A stretch of DNA of 64,000 nucleotides, taken from Arthrobacter sp. 9AX (GTDB lineage: Bacteria > Actinomycetota > Actinomycetes > Actinomycetales > Micrococcaceae). How positions within the stretch are numbered: the stretch's first letter is position 1; the number at the start of each line of letters is the position of its first letter. The notes below the pieces were generated by a model. It ran no database searches. It had not been told where the DNA came from and saw only the letters and a program-made list of their open reading frames with translations. A program made the position numbers and the translations under genes. This document shows positions 25,930 through 34,968 of the stretch, one piece after another. The stretch lies in the NCBI RefSeq assembly GCF_902506095.1, contig NZ_LR733293.1:186001-250000 (forward strand). Reading direction: 5' to 3'.

Positions 25930-26781
25930 GCTCGGGATCGCCACATGACACCTTGCGGCAGCGGGCTAAGCGCACAAGGCAATCAGCACGCATCATGGTT
26001 AGCACGATCAAGATGCCACACGGCCCTGCGCCAACCGTGGTACCCCAAGTTCGGCACGCCTGCCAGCTGCCTTATGCACTGCCTCCCGCAGGTGCGGGGA
26101 GCAGGGCGCGCCCTGTTCGCCGTCTACCCAGGAGAAGCCCGCGAACTCTAGGTCGCTCTCGACCTCTGCGTCTTTTCGAACTGGTCCGTTTAGCCGAACC
26201 GGGATTTCCAAGCACCGACTTTGCTGCATTCACGTACAGAGCCATGAGAACGACCTGGATGGCCCCGGAACGACCCGTCCACTCGAGGGCTATCCCCGCG
26301 GATTCCTATGACAACGCTGGAGCGAACACTTTCAATCCAAGTAAGCGCGCAATCCTAAGCTGAGCACCCCGCAGCAATGCCTATCCACTCGTGCCTGGAC
26401 TGCCCTGCAAGCAACAACGGCGCCAGGACACACCGGGTACCGAATCTCCCTGGCTTCACTGAGGCTGCATCCGCTGCGCATCCACATGGAAGTTCAGACG
26501 AGAGCGATTTCCTTGGCCGATCGAGCCCCTCAAAAAGGCGTCCGCGTCCGTAAGTAGGAGCGCACGCCCCAGCAAGAGCACTGTCGCGGTGTGACTTTGC
26601 GTCACTGTGGGACTGGTCCTAGAGCTGAAGCCGGAGACCTGGATTCCTGGATGCCAGGATACGGACATGTACGCCGGAATTTCACACAGCAGACAAAAGA
26701 GGCGGTACACCCATAAACAGCCCACGTGGAAGAAACGCAATCACCCAGTGAGCGTGGGGCAATTACATGCTAAACGGCTCG

Positions 26782-28116
26782 CTAGTTGTCCGAACCAGGA
26801 GCCAGGACGTCCATGATCCGATTGAGATCCTCAACGCTGGCAAATTCAATGCTGACCCGGCCCTTGCGGACGCCCAGCGAAATTTTGACGTTGGTATCCA
26901 GGCGGTCAGAGAGTGAAGAAGCCAGGTAATCGAGACGCTCGTGACGTGCGCCAGGACGCGGTATGTTGTTCTTGGCCGGCTTAGCGGGGTCCTGGTAGAG
27001 AGTCACCGCCTCTTCCGTGGCTCGTACGGACATTCCCTCAGCCACAATGCGCTGGGCCAGGCGTTCCATGGCTGCGGCGTCAGGCAGGGCCAGGAGGGCC
27101 CGCGCATGTCCTGCGGAAAGCACACTGGCAGCCACACGGCGCTGGACCAGGGGCGGAAGCTTCAAGAGCCGCAGAGTGTTTGAAACCTGTGGCCGTGACC
27201 GCCCTATGCGGTCCGCAAGTTGTTCATGCGTCGTGCCGAAGTCCTCAAGGAGCTGCTGGTAGGCCGCGGCCTCTTCCAGGGGGTTGAGCTGGCTGCGGTG
27301 CAGGTTTTCGAGCAAAGCATCGCGCAGGAGGTCGTCGTCGGTGGTGTCCCGGACGATTGCGGGGATGGTTTCCAGCCCAGCGGCCTGCACTGCCCGCCAG
27401 CGGCGCTCACCCATAACCAGCTCATACGGCTCTCCACCTGGTTCGGTTGAGTTCCGGACCACAATTGGCTGGAGGACGCCTATTTCGCGGACCGAGTGAA
27501 CCAGCTCAGCCATATCATCTTCATCGAAGACGGACCGCGGCTGTTTGCGGTTCGGGTGGATATCTGTCACCCGGATCTCGGCGAAGCGGACGCCGGGGAC
27601 CTCAACCAGGTCAACCCCGTTGTCCGGCTCGCCAGCGTCAACAAAAACCACCGGCCCACCGTCAGGTACCGCCACCGGCCCAGCACTGCGGGCCTTGGCT
27701 GCCTCGGACGCCTTCTGGGCGGTGGCCTTTACCTTGCCGCCATCCGTGGCCCGGGCACTGGACTTCGTAGAGGCGCCATTGGAAGAAGCCGCAGGTTCAG
27801 GCGCAGCCTTCGCAGTGGCGGACTTAGCGGCGGCGGGCTTGCGGGACCCGTTGCTGGAGGACCTGGAAGATGATTCCTTGGAGGCCGCATCCGTCGAGCC
27901 AGCCGACGAAGAATCAACAGTACTGCCGGCTGCAGACTCGTCCGCAACAGTGGCATCCACAACGGCCTCGGAGGGATCGGCCTTCCGGCGTCCCTCGGGG
28001 AAGAAGAGATCGACAGGCCGCGCTACCGCTGTGCCGTTGCCCGCCCCGTTTGCACCGGCGGAACTCGGAATCAGCGCGCCAAGACCGCGGCCCAGGCCCC
28101 GTCGCTTCTCGCTCAT
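26782..28116 (-). CDS. parB: Chromosome-partitioning protein ParB
   Basis: A 444-residue CTPase clamp that loads at parS and spreads along DNA. The N-terminus ([17 protein letters not shown]) is the ParA-stimulating box. Residues ~41-165 are an unusually long low-complexity linker, first Ser/acidic, then Ala/Lys/Ser-rich and histone-H1-like. The CTP-binding domain follows (~175-285, with GERRWR at 236-241 and [13 protein letters not shown]), then the helix-turn-helix parS-binding domain ([20 protein letters not shown], ~299-318) and a C-terminal dimerisation domain. ParB proteins are usually 290-370 residues; the linker accounts for the excess. Cotranscribed with parA. Confidence 0.96.
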   Translation of the reverse strand: MSEKRRGLGRGLGALIPSSAGANGAGNGTAVARPVDLFFPEGRRKADPSEAVVDATVADESAAGSTVDSSSAGSTDAASKESSSRSSSNGSRKPAAAKSATAKAAPEPAASSNGASTKSSARATDGGKVKATAQKASEAAKARSAGPVAVPDGGPVVFVDAGEPDNGVDLVEVPGVRFAEIRVTDIHPNRKQPRSVFDEDDMAELVHSVREIGVLQPIVVRNSTEPGGEPYELVMGERRWRAVQAAGLETIPAIVRDTTDDDLLRDALLENLHRSQLNPLEEAAAYQQLLEDFGTTHEQLADRIGRSRPQVSNTLRLLKLPPLVQRRVAASVLSAGHARALLALPDAAAMERLAQRIVAEGMSVRATEEAVTLYQDPAKPAKNNIPRPGARHERLDYLASSLSDRLDTNVKISLGVRKGRVSIEFASVEDLNRIMDVLAPGSDN

Positions 28117-28182
28117 GGATAAATCCCTCCAGTGGAAGAGCCAGGACTTCCCGGGCTCCAGTTATTGCAATTTTTGAAGATT

Positions 28183-29250
28183 CTAGCGTTCTGCTATTTC
28201 AGCAGCGGCTTCCAGGTAGGACAGGGCACCACTGGATGAGGGGTCGTAGGTCATCACCGTCTGCTGGTAGCTCGGCGCCTCCGAGATCCGGACCGAACGG
28301 GGGACCACCGCGGATAGGACCTGATCCGGGAAGTGCTGACGGACCTCGGCGGCTACCTGCGCGGCAAGGTTGGTGCGGCCGTCGTACATGGTGAGCAGGA
28401 TGGTGGATACCACCAGCTCAGCGTTGAGATGCTTCTGGATCATCTCGATGTTCTTCAGCAGTTGGCTCAGGCCCTCCAATGCGTAGTACTCACACTGGAT
28501 GGGGATGAGGACCTCGTTGGCTGCACAGAATGCGTTGACCGTCAGGAGGCCAAGGCTGGGCGGGCAGTCGATGAAGATGTAGTCCAGACGCTGCTCGCCG
28601 TTTTTCTCACGGACTTTCGCATAGACGTCGATGGCGCGGCGGAGCCGCTGCTCACGCGCTACCAAGGACACGAGTTCAATTTCCGCGCCGGCAAGGTGGA
28701 TAGTGGCCGGCGCGCAGATCAGGTTCCCGATATCCGGGCACTGGGCCACAACATCGGCCAAGGGAACGTCGTTGATCAGGACGTCGTAGATGCTGTCCAC
28801 GTCAGCGTGATGCTCGATGCCCAAGGCCGTGGACGCGTTGCCCTGGGGGTCGATGTCGATCACCAGGACGTTGAGACCGGCAGCTGCAAGCGCAGCGGCA
28901 ATGTTCACGGTGGTGGTCGTCTTTCCGACGCCGCCCTTTTGGTTGGACACTGTGAAGACGCGGGTCTTCTCCGGCCGCGGGAGCTGGCGGCCCACCAGCC
29001 GTTCCCGCCTGCGGGTCTCATGCGCCAACTCGCGGGCGATGGGACTGGAGTCATCAATAGCGTCGATGATGTTCCCCCTACCTGAGGTGGTTGTTTCACG
29101 TGAAACAAACACAGGAGACGAGCTTCCTACCGCACCGGGTTGATTTGCCAGTATCCCGGAGGTGCCCGAGGCAGTCCCAGCGAAAGAACGTGCTGACCCC
29201 AGAGACACAAACGGGGGTATCCGTTGTGTGGAGGCTTCGCTACTGGTCAC
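28183..29250 (-). CDS. parA: Chromosome-partitioning ATPase ParA
   Basis: A 355-residue ParA/Soj ATPase that moves ParB-parS complexes over the nucleoid. The deviant Walker A KGGVGKTTT is at about residues 105-113, and the family blocks VIDIDPQGNAST and FIDCPPSLGLLT follow. The ~95 residues before Walker A are longer than in many ParA proteins; the GTG at 29250 has no good ribosome binding site, so the true start may be further in. A full parS 16-mer lies in this N-terminal part and is read as VSRET. It lies just upstream of parB. Confidence 0.94.
   Translation of the reverse strand: MTSSEASTQRIPPFVSLGSARSFAGTASGTSGILANQPGAVGSSSPVFVSRETTTSGRGNIIDAIDDSSPIARELAHETRRRERLVGRQLPRPEKTRVFTVSNQKGGVGKTTTTVNIAAALAAAGLNVLVIDIDPQGNASTALGIEHHADVDSIYDVLINDVPLADVVAQCPDIGNLICAPATIHLAGAEIELVSLVAREQRLRRAIDVYAKVREKNGEQRLDYIFIDCPPSLGLLTVNAFCAANEVLIPIQCEYYALEGLSQLLKNIEMIQKHLNAELVVSTILLTMYDGRTNLAAQVAAEVRQHFPDQVLSAVVPRSVRISEAPSYQQTVMTYDPSSSGALSYLEAAAEIAER
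29092..29107. promoter_or_regulatory. parS site 7 (full 16-mer) inside parA
   Basis: Complete TGTTTCACGTGAAACA within the 5' part of the parA frame, about 3.2 kb from site 6 and about 5.5 kb from oriC. If ParB spreads from it, it could also affect parAB transcription. Confidence 0.94.
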
Positions 29251-29338
29251 TGGGGCACACTCACTCTCGTTCAGCTATTTTGCTGCCGTTGACTAGCCTA
29301 ACCGGTTACCCCGGCAGACTGCGGCCGCCGGGCCAACA

Positions 29339-29989
29339 CTAGGGCTTCTTTTGGGACTTGTTTACAACGATGCGTACAACGGTAGTGGGCTCTTCCAGCA
29401 GGTTGTCGCCGACCGTTACGACCGACGTTTCAACTCCGCCCAGCTTCCGGATGGCCTTCGCGGCCTTCTCGATTTCCTCAGCCGCGCTGCGGCCCTTGAT
29501 GGCCACCACTTCACCCTTGCCCGCAAGCAGTGGGATGGTGAGGCCGGCGAGGTTGCTCAAGGCGGATACGGCCCGTGCGGTCACAACGTCCGCGTCCACA
29601 TGCCCCACTGCCAGCTCGGCACGGGTGCGCATCACGGTGACGTTGTCCAGCCCGAGATCGTCCACCACTTCCTGGAGCCAGATCACCCGGCGTTCCAGCG
29701 GCTCGATCAGGGTGAGCTCCAGGTCCGGACGCGCAATCGCCAGGCATAGGCCCGGGAGTCCGGCGCCGCTTCCGACGTCGGCAACATGGCTTCCCTGGGC
29801 AATCTCACTTTCGATGACGGCGCAGTTCAGCACATGCCGGCTCCAGAGCCGCGGGATCTCGCGGGGGCCGATCAGCCCACGCTCGGTTCCCGACGTGGCA
29901 AGGTGCTCCACATAACGCTTAGCGAGGTCCAGGCGGTCACCGAAAATCTTCTCAGCTGCCAGAAGCTCAGCTGCCGTGATGTCAACCAT
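29339..29989 (-). CDS. rsmG: 16S rRNA (guanine-N7) methyltransferase RsmG
   Basis: A 216-residue SAM-dependent methyltransferase that modifies G527 (E. coli numbering) of 16S rRNA. The SAM-binding motif VADVGSGAGLPGLCLAI is at about residues 69-85, and LIEPLERRVIWL follows. Length is normal for RsmG/GidB. Position between khpB and parA is conserved in actinobacteria. Loss of this gene is known to give low-level streptomycin resistance in other bacteria. Confidence 0.95.
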   Translation of the reverse strand: MVDITAAELLAAEKIFGDRLDLAKRYVEHLATSGTERGLIGPREIPRLWSRHVLNCAVIESEIAQGSHVADVGSGAGLPGLCLAIARPDLELTLIEPLERRVIWLQEVVDDLGLDNVTVMRTRAELAVGHVDADVVTARAVSALSNLAGLTIPLLAGKGEVVAIKGRSAAEEIEKAAKAIRKLGGVETSVVTVGDNLLEEPTTVVRIVVNKSQKKP

Positions 29990-30010
29990 GATTAGCGAAT
30001 CAGCAATTCT

Positions 30011-30577
30011 CTAGTCCGCGGATACAACGATGTGGCGTCCGGCGCCTTCGCCCTCGGACTCGCTCACCAGGCCCAAGTCGGCAACGGCGTCGTGAACGAT
30101 CTTGCGTTCGTAAGCACTCATCGGTTCCAGCGCCACGGCCTCACCCGACTCCTTCACGGCGGCCGCCGCATCCTCGGCGATCTTCTGCAGGTGGCCGGTG
30201 CGTTCCTTCCGGTACCCGTTGATGTCCAGCACCAGCCGCGACCGGTTTTCGGTGGCGGACAGCACGGAGAGGCGGGTCAGTTCCTGCAGGGCTTCGAGGA
30301 CTTCGCCGTCCTCACCCACCAGGCTGTCCAGGCTGTCCGATTCCTCCTCCGTGACAATGGAGATGTAGGTGCGCCCGTTGCGGACCTCGATGTCGATGTC
30401 TCCATCGATATCTGCAATATCCAGCAGCTCCTCAAGGTAGTCCGCTGCGACGTCGCCTTCCTCCTCCAGACGGCTGGCTGAGGAGGCCTTGGGCGAGGAT
30501 CCGTCCTGGTCTGCGGACTGGTCCTTATCGTCGATAATCTCTTCAGAAAGGGCCTGTTCGGTACTCTCGGCTGACAT
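30011..30577 (-). CDS. khpB: RNA-binding protein KhpB/Jag (KH-R3H)
   Basis: A 188-residue protein. The first ~45 residues are acidic and Ser-rich; a KH-like domain follows (LLDIADIDGDIDIEVRNGRTYISI, LDSLVGEDGEVLEALQ) and a C-terminal R3H domain with MSAYERKIVHDAVADL. It is the usual partner of YidC in this cluster and is thought to bind RNA and influence division and envelope synthesis. Its start overlaps the yidC stop by one base. The extended Jag_N domain of firmicutes is missing, as is usual in actinobacteria. Confidence 0.92.
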   Translation of the reverse strand: MSAESTEQALSEEIIDDKDQSADQDGSSPKASSASRLEEEGDVAADYLEELLDIADIDGDIDIEVRNGRTYISIVTEEESDSLDSLVGEDGEVLEALQELTRLSVLSATENRSRLVLDINGYRKERTGHLQKIAEDAAAAVKESGEAVALEPMSAYERKIVHDAVADLGLVSESEGEGAGRHIVVSAD

Positions 30578-31554
30578 TACTTCTTCTTCCTGTTCTTGCG
30601 TTGGGGCTGAGTGCGCTGTCCTTTTGCCTGCGCCACGGCAGCAGCAGCGGCAGCTGCGTCCGCGTCATCGTCCTTCTTACCAGTCAGGATCGAAAGGGCC
30701 GGAAGACCCTTGGCGGCCCGGCGCTCGGCGAGGGCCTTCGCTGCGGGGGATCCCGGCGTCGGCATGCGCCGGATGACAAAGAACTGCTGGCCCATGGTCC
30801 AGAGGTTGGTGGTGGTCCAGTAGATGAGGACACCGATGGGGAAGTTGATGCCGCCCACGCCGAAGACGATGGGCAGGATGTAGAGCATCATCTTCTGCTG
30901 GCGCATAAAGGGGCTGGCCATGGCTTCTTCAGACATGTTCTTGGCCATGATCTGCTTCTGCGTAATGAACTGCGAGGCGGTCATAGCAAGGATCATCACA
31001 ATCGAAAGGATCCACACAGCAACCTGGTTGCCGCCACCTCCGCCGTGCAGCAGCGAGGCGGACAGCGGAGCGCCGAAGATGCTCGACTCGTCAAACTGCA
31101 CCACCTGCTCCTGGCTCATGGCACCGATGCCTTTGCCCTGGGTCTTGGCGGAGCTGATACCGGACAGCACCTGGAACAGGGCGAAGAAGAACGGCATCTG
31201 GATCAGCATGGGCAGGCAGGCCGAGAACGGGTTGGTCCCGTGCTTCTTGTACATGGCCATCTGTTCCTGCGCCATGGCCTGGCGGGACAGCTGGTCGGTC
31301 TTGCCCTTGTACTTGTCCTGCAGCTTCTTCAGGTCCGGCTGGAGCAGCTGCATTCCGCGCTGCGCCTTGATCTGCTTGACGAACACGGGAATCAGGGCCG
31401 CACGGATCACCAGCACCAGGCCGATGATGGACAGCGTCCAGGTCCAGCCCGACGCTTCGGGCAGGCCGATCGCACTCAAGCCCTCATGGAAGCCCACCAT
31501 GATGACGGACACAAGCCACTTGAACGGAAACATGATTGTTTCAAAGAAGTCCAT
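30577..31554 (-). CDS. yidC: Membrane protein insertase YidC
   Basis: A 325-residue YidC/Oxa1 insertase without the large periplasmic domain of Gram-negative YidC. Hydrophobic segments lie at about residues 12-26, 38-58, 125-145, 180-198 and 225-247; the polar groove arginine is expected in AALIPVFVKQIKAQR. The Lys/Arg-rich C-terminal tail (PQRKNRKKK) suits ribosome contact. It lies between yidD and khpB as in most actinobacteria and inserts membrane proteins, including those whose nascent chains are made nearby. Confidence 0.95.
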   Translation of the reverse strand: MDFFETIMFPFKWLVSVIMVGFHEGLSAIGLPEASGWTWTLSIIGLVLVIRAALIPVFVKQIKAQRGMQLLQPDLKKLQDKYKGKTDQLSRQAMAQEQMAMYKKHGTNPFSACLPMLIQMPFFFALFQVLSGISSAKTQGKGIGAMSQEQVVQFDESSIFGAPLSASLLHGGGGGNQVAVWILSIVMILAMTASQFITQKQIMAKNMSEEAMASPFMRQQKMMLYILPIVFGVGGINFPIGVLIYWTTTNLWTMGQQFFVIRRMPTPGSPAAKALAERRAAKGLPALSILTGKKDDDADAAAAAAAVAQAKGQRTQPQRKNRKKK

Positions 31555-31569
31555 ACTTATCCCTATTCG

Positions 31570-31962
31570 TCAGGCCGCGGTGCGGCCTTCTCCATCAGTC
31601 CGAGCAGCCAGGTACTTGTCCGGGTTGTTCAGCACAACAATTGTGGGGGTCCGGCTGGCGGGCCATTCCCGGTGGCCGGCGGGGACGTGGTCCACGCCGC
31701 CGGCATTCCATGGGTGGCAGCGGCCAAGGCGGCGGACAGCGAGCCAGCTCCCCTTGACGGCGCCATGGACGGTAATCGCTTCAAGGGCATAAGCCGAGCA
31801 TGAAGGGAAAAACCTGCAGACCTGGCCGTACAAGGGAGAAACCACCTTGCGGTAGGCCTTCAGCAGAAGAATGAGGATATTGCGGGGCAGGTTCCAGAGG
31901 AACAGCGCCACCGCGGCCACAACAGGATGAAGATGGGCGACGACGGCGGTAGCGTTACGCAC
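31570..31962 (-). CDS. yidD: Membrane protein insertion efficiency factor YidD
   Basis: A 130-residue YidD with the family core YRKVVSPLYGQVCRFFPSCSAYALEAI and the block RRLGRCHPWNAGG. It has a hydrophobic N-terminal segment (VAAVALFLWNLPRNILILLLKAY) and a C-terminal extension of about 40 residues beyond the usual ~70-100. It overlaps the rnpA stop by 8 bases, so the two are cotranslated. It assists YidC. Confidence 0.93.
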   Translation of the reverse strand: MRNATAVVAHLHPVVAAVALFLWNLPRNILILLLKAYRKVVSPLYGQVCRFFPSCSAYALEAITVHGAVKGSWLAVRRLGRCHPWNAGGVDHVPAGHREWPASRTPTIVVLNNPDKYLAARTDGEGRTAA

Positions 31963-32362
31963 GCGGTGTCCCCTCCTGTGTTGTGCCGGCCGAACCGTTG
32001 GCGGCAGCCCGGGGGCGGCCGGCCAGCCGGGCCATTGTTGTCTCCAGTGCAGCGTTGTAATCCGACAGCAACTGGTCCCAGCTGGCGGACGCGGACGCAG
32101 GAAGCGCCCTGACCACTATGGCAAACCCGGTACCGTACTCGCGCAGCGAGGCAGCACCGGCTTCCCTCAGTCTCCTCTTAACGAGGTTCCTGACCACAGC
32201 GTTCCCTACACCTTTGGAAACAATGAACCCGATCCGGCTGGGTTCGTCGGCAGCAATAGCTGCCGCATATAACACTACGTTCCGGCGTCCATTGCGGACA
32301 CCGGAACGTACAGTTGTTGAAAAATCGGATGCAGTCCTCAAACGGTTGCGGGTGGCCAGCAC
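31955..32362 (-). CDS. rnpA: Ribonuclease P protein component
   Basis: A 135-residue basic protein with the RNase P signature around NLVKRRLREA (about residues 59-68) and the N-terminal MLATRNRLRTASDF. It helps the catalytic RNA cut tRNA 5' leaders. It lies 40 bases from rpmH on the same strand, the usual rpmH-rnpA arrangement. The last ~20 residues form a flexible Ala/Gly/Thr tail. Confidence 0.94.
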   Translation of the reverse strand: MLATRNRLRTASDFSTTVRSGVRNGRRNVVLYAAAIAADEPSRIGFIVSKGVGNAVVRNLVKRRLREAGAASLREYGTGFAIVVRALPASASASWDQLLSDYNAALETTMARLAGRPRAAANGSAGTTQEGTPRA

Positions 32363-32402
32363 CTTAAACTCGCAAAGAAATGTCTACCGACAAGTCAGTT
32401 AT

Positions 32403-32540
32403 TTACGCCGACAGCTCGGTACGGCCCTTGCCACGACGGGCTGCCAGGATGGCGCGGCCGGCACGGGTACGCATACGAAGGCGGAAGCCGTGCTTCTTGG
32501 CTCGACGGCGGTTATTCGGCTGAAAAGTCCGCTTGCTCAC
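32403..32540 (-). CDS. rpmH: 50S ribosomal protein L34
   Basis: A 45-residue protein beginning (M)[18 protein letters not shown] and ending KGRTELSA, an unmistakable L34. The start is GTG at 32540. It is too short for many gene callers but fully conserved, and its place beside oriC is the usual one. Confidence 0.97.
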   Translation of the reverse strand: MSKRTFQPNNRRRAKKHGFRLRMRTRAGRAILAARRGKGRTELSA

Positions 32541-33008
32541 GTTAGTTACTCCAGTGGATCAAAGGTGCGCCCACCCGATCAGTATGGGGAAGAACTGGCC
32601 GACGCTAAGTTTTGTATATGCACGCTTCCCCCGGCTGCTCACACGCACTGCGTCTGAGAGATTCAGATGGGGCCAAAAAGCGGACACAAAGGACTTCACA
32701 ACGTTAGGGCAATTCGGTGCCCCCAGTCAAACCGGAGCAGCCCACCGGCGCTATCCCCAGCTGTGGCAAACCTGCCTGCCAAGCCTGTGGATGAAGTGGC
32801 TCACAGGCCCCGTTTCAGAACCACAACCGTGTAATTATCCACAAGCTACTTGCCAGCTATCTTCTAGGCTTTTCATCCCCTAGAGTGGCCCAGTAGCCGA
32901 TTATCCACCTGCTGTGCATAACCCTGTGGATGAAGCTGAACCCAACCGTGGTTCCGTGCTTGCGGCTGCAGACAATGCAGGCAAAGCAAGTTTTGAGGGA
33001 ACCCATTG
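32541..33008. other. rpmH-dnaA intergenic region with DnaA boxes (left part of oriC)
   Basis: 468 bases without a gene. Perfect TTATCCACA at 32835-32843; near matches TTATCCACC at 32901-32909, TGTGCATAA at 32913-32921 and TGTGGATGA at 32786-32794 and 32925-32933. It carries the divergent rpmH and dnaA promoters, and DnaA binding here probably autoregulates dnaA and contributes to origin function. Confidence 0.8.
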
Positions 33009-34430
33009 ATGACAGTAGACGAAGCCAACCACGCCAATACTGTCGGAAGTTCCTGGCGCCGCGTTGTCAGCCTGCTGGAACAGGACCACCGCGTTTCACC
33101 GCGCCAGCGTGGCTTTGTCATCCTCGCCCAGGCCCAGGGCCTGATCGGTTCCACCCTTCTGGTGGCAGTACCCAACGAGCTCACCCGGGAAGTGCTGCAG
33201 ACCCAGGTCAAGGACGCGCTGGATGATGCGCTGCACAGTGTCTTCTCCGAGGACATCCGCTGTGCCATCGACGTGGACACAGACCTGGTGCCCATCCACG
33301 AAGAGCCCGAACCCGTCGTCGAACCTTCCTTCTCTCCGGACCAGCTGATCGAGCAGAAGCCGCAGCCCATGCTGCCCAGCACCTCGCACGAGTTCGGCCG
33401 GCTGAACCCCAAGTACGTCTTCGATACCTTTGTGATCGGTTCCTCAAACCGGTTCGCCCACGCTGCGGCCGTTGCCGTGGCGGAAGCGCCGGCCAAGGCG
33501 TACAACCCGCTCTTCATCTACGGCGACTCGGGACTGGGAAAGACCCACCTCCTGCACGCGATCGGGCACTACGCCCGGCGGCTCTACAGCGGGATCAGGG
33601 TCCGGTACGTCAATTCGGAAGAATTCACCAACGACTTCATCAACTCCATCCGTGACGATGAAGGCGCCAGCTTCAAGACCACCTACCGCAACGTGGACGT
33701 CCTGCTGATCGATGACATCCAGTTCCTGGCCGGGAAGGACCGGACGCTGGAGGAGTTCTTCCACACGTTCAACTCGCTGCACAACAACAACAAGCAGGTG
33801 GTCATTACCTCGGACCAGCCGCCCAAGCTGCTCGCCGGGTTCGAAGACCGGATGAAATCCCGCTTCGAGTGGGGCCTGCTGACGGACATCCAGCCGCCGG
33901 AACTGGAAACGCGTATCGCCATCCTCCGCAAGAAGGCCCTCAGCGAAGGTCTTTCCGCTCCGGATGACGCCCTCGAGTACATCGCGTCCAAGATTTCCAG
34001 CAACATCCGCGAACTTGAGGGTGCCCTGATCAGGGTTACCGCGTTCGCCAGCCTCAACCGGCAACCCGTGGACGTGGCCCTGGCCGAGATGGTGCTCAAG
34101 GACCTCATCACCGACGACGGCGCGCAGGAGATCACCTCCAGCCAGATCCTGCAGCAGACCGCCGAGTACTTCAAGCTCAGCATGGAAGAGCTCTGCAGCA
34201 AGTCCCGCACCAGGACGCTGGTCACCGCACGCCAGATCGCCATGTACCTGTGCCGGGAACTGACGGACATGTCACTTCCCAAGATCGGCCAGGAACTCGG
34301 CGGCCGCGACCACACCACGGTGATCCACGCAGACCGGAAGATCCGTGAACTGATGGCCGAGCGTCGTGTGATCTACAACCAGGTGACCGAGCTGACCAAC
34401 CGGATCAAGCAGCAGCAGCGCGATTCCTGA
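33009..34430 (+). CDS. dnaA: Chromosomal replication initiator DnaA
   Basis: A 473-residue initiator. Domain I is at residues 1-~90, an acidic Pro/Glu linker at ~95-125, and the AAA+ domain has Walker [10 protein letters not shown] (172-180) and Walker [12 protein letters not shown]. Domain IV carries the DnaA-box recognition signature [17 protein letters not shown] near residue 440. I chose the ATG at 33009; a TTG directly before it could also be used. It binds the boxes in the two flanking gaps and opens the origin. Confidence 0.97.
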   Translation: MTVDEANHANTVGSSWRRVVSLLEQDHRVSPRQRGFVILAQAQGLIGSTLLVAVPNELTREVLQTQVKDALDDALHSVFSEDIRCAIDVDTDLVPIHEEPEPVVEPSFSPDQLIEQKPQPMLPSTSHEFGRLNPKYVFDTFVIGSSNRFAHAAAVAVAEAPAKAYNPLFIYGDSGLGKTHLLHAIGHYARRLYSGIRVRYVNSEEFTNDFINSIRDDEGASFKTTYRNVDVLLIDDIQFLAGKDRTLEEFFHTFNSLHNNNKQVVITSDQPPKLLAGFEDRMKSRFEWGLLTDIQPPELETRIAILRKKALSEGLSAPDDALEYIASKISSNIRELEGALIRVTAFASLNRQPVDVALAEMVLKDLITDDGAQEITSSQILQQTAEYFKLSMEELCSKSRTRTLVTARQIAMYLCRELTDMSLPKIGQELGGRDHTTVIHADRKIRELMAERRVIYNQVTELTNRIKQQQRDS

Positions 34431-34968
34431 ATCCACAACGCGCCGTGCACTCTATACCTTATTAACAGGTGCATGTGGATAAGCCTGTGGATAGTTAAGG
34501 GGACAACCGCGGTTAATGGGCTTAAAACCCTTAACCCTCCTGTGGATCGCGAAAACCGGCAAAATTCTTATCCCCATCCACACCCTGTTTAAAACCTGCT
34601 CCACCCACAGCCCATGAACAGGGCTTAACCGCCGGATCGCGCGGCCGGAGGCAGTTATCCACAGTTTCCACAGCAGTTATTAACACTACTAATCCCAAAA
34701 ATTTGAAGTCCCTCAAATAACAAGATCGATTCGCCCGGACCACACGGAGGCGCCGCCGGCCCCACAGGGGCCTGCGGTGCAAAGGGGGGATGGGTTAATC
34801 GCGGATCTTCCGGCTAAGCTGTCAGCAGCGCTCCCATCCTTGGGTTTGTGCGTGGTTCAGGCAGCATGGACCATGCAGGTTCACCGGCGTGGGACAACTC
34901 CCGTGGAGCTTCCTGCCGGAAGTTTCGTAGAACACCAACGCAGCAGCAATGAAAGGCGGCACCCTTCC
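34431..34968. other. oriC: Origin of replication oriC (dnaA-dnaN gap)
   Basis: A 538-base gap. DnaA boxes: TGTGGATAA 34474-34482, TGTGGATAG 34486-34494, TGTGGATCG 34541-34549, TTATCCCCA 34568-34576, TTATCCACA 34655-34663 and a degenerate TTTCCACAG beside it. Boxes at the left end point opposite to those at the right. An AT-rich tract (34677-34735) follows the last boxes and is the best duplex-unwinding candidate. Genes diverge from here: mostly minus strand to the left and plus strand to the right. Confidence 0.88.

Larger units (their letters stand above)
21762..26781. other. 5-kb gene desert carrying a parS field (putative centromere region)
   Basis: No convincing gene is visible in 5 kb. 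All six frames are broken often; the longest open frames lack ribosome binding sites, recognisable domains and the strong G/C third-position bias of neighbouring genes, and base composition by eye is less GC-rich. It contains six perfect 14-base parS palindromes at irregular spacings of about 0.6-1.1 kb and two groups of TTATCCACA-type DnaA boxes around 24.15-24.57 kb. In mycobacteria the amidase-like gene cwlM lies between trxC and parB; nothing like it is recognised here. ParB loading and origin segregation is the most likely function. Confidence 0.75.

Noticed and set aside
25914..26363. 149-codon open frame beginning MFHVKR at parS site 6
   Set aside because: The ATG arises from the parS palindrome itself (ATGTTTCACGTG); there is no ribosome binding site or recognisable domain. 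A similar artefact starts at 29091.
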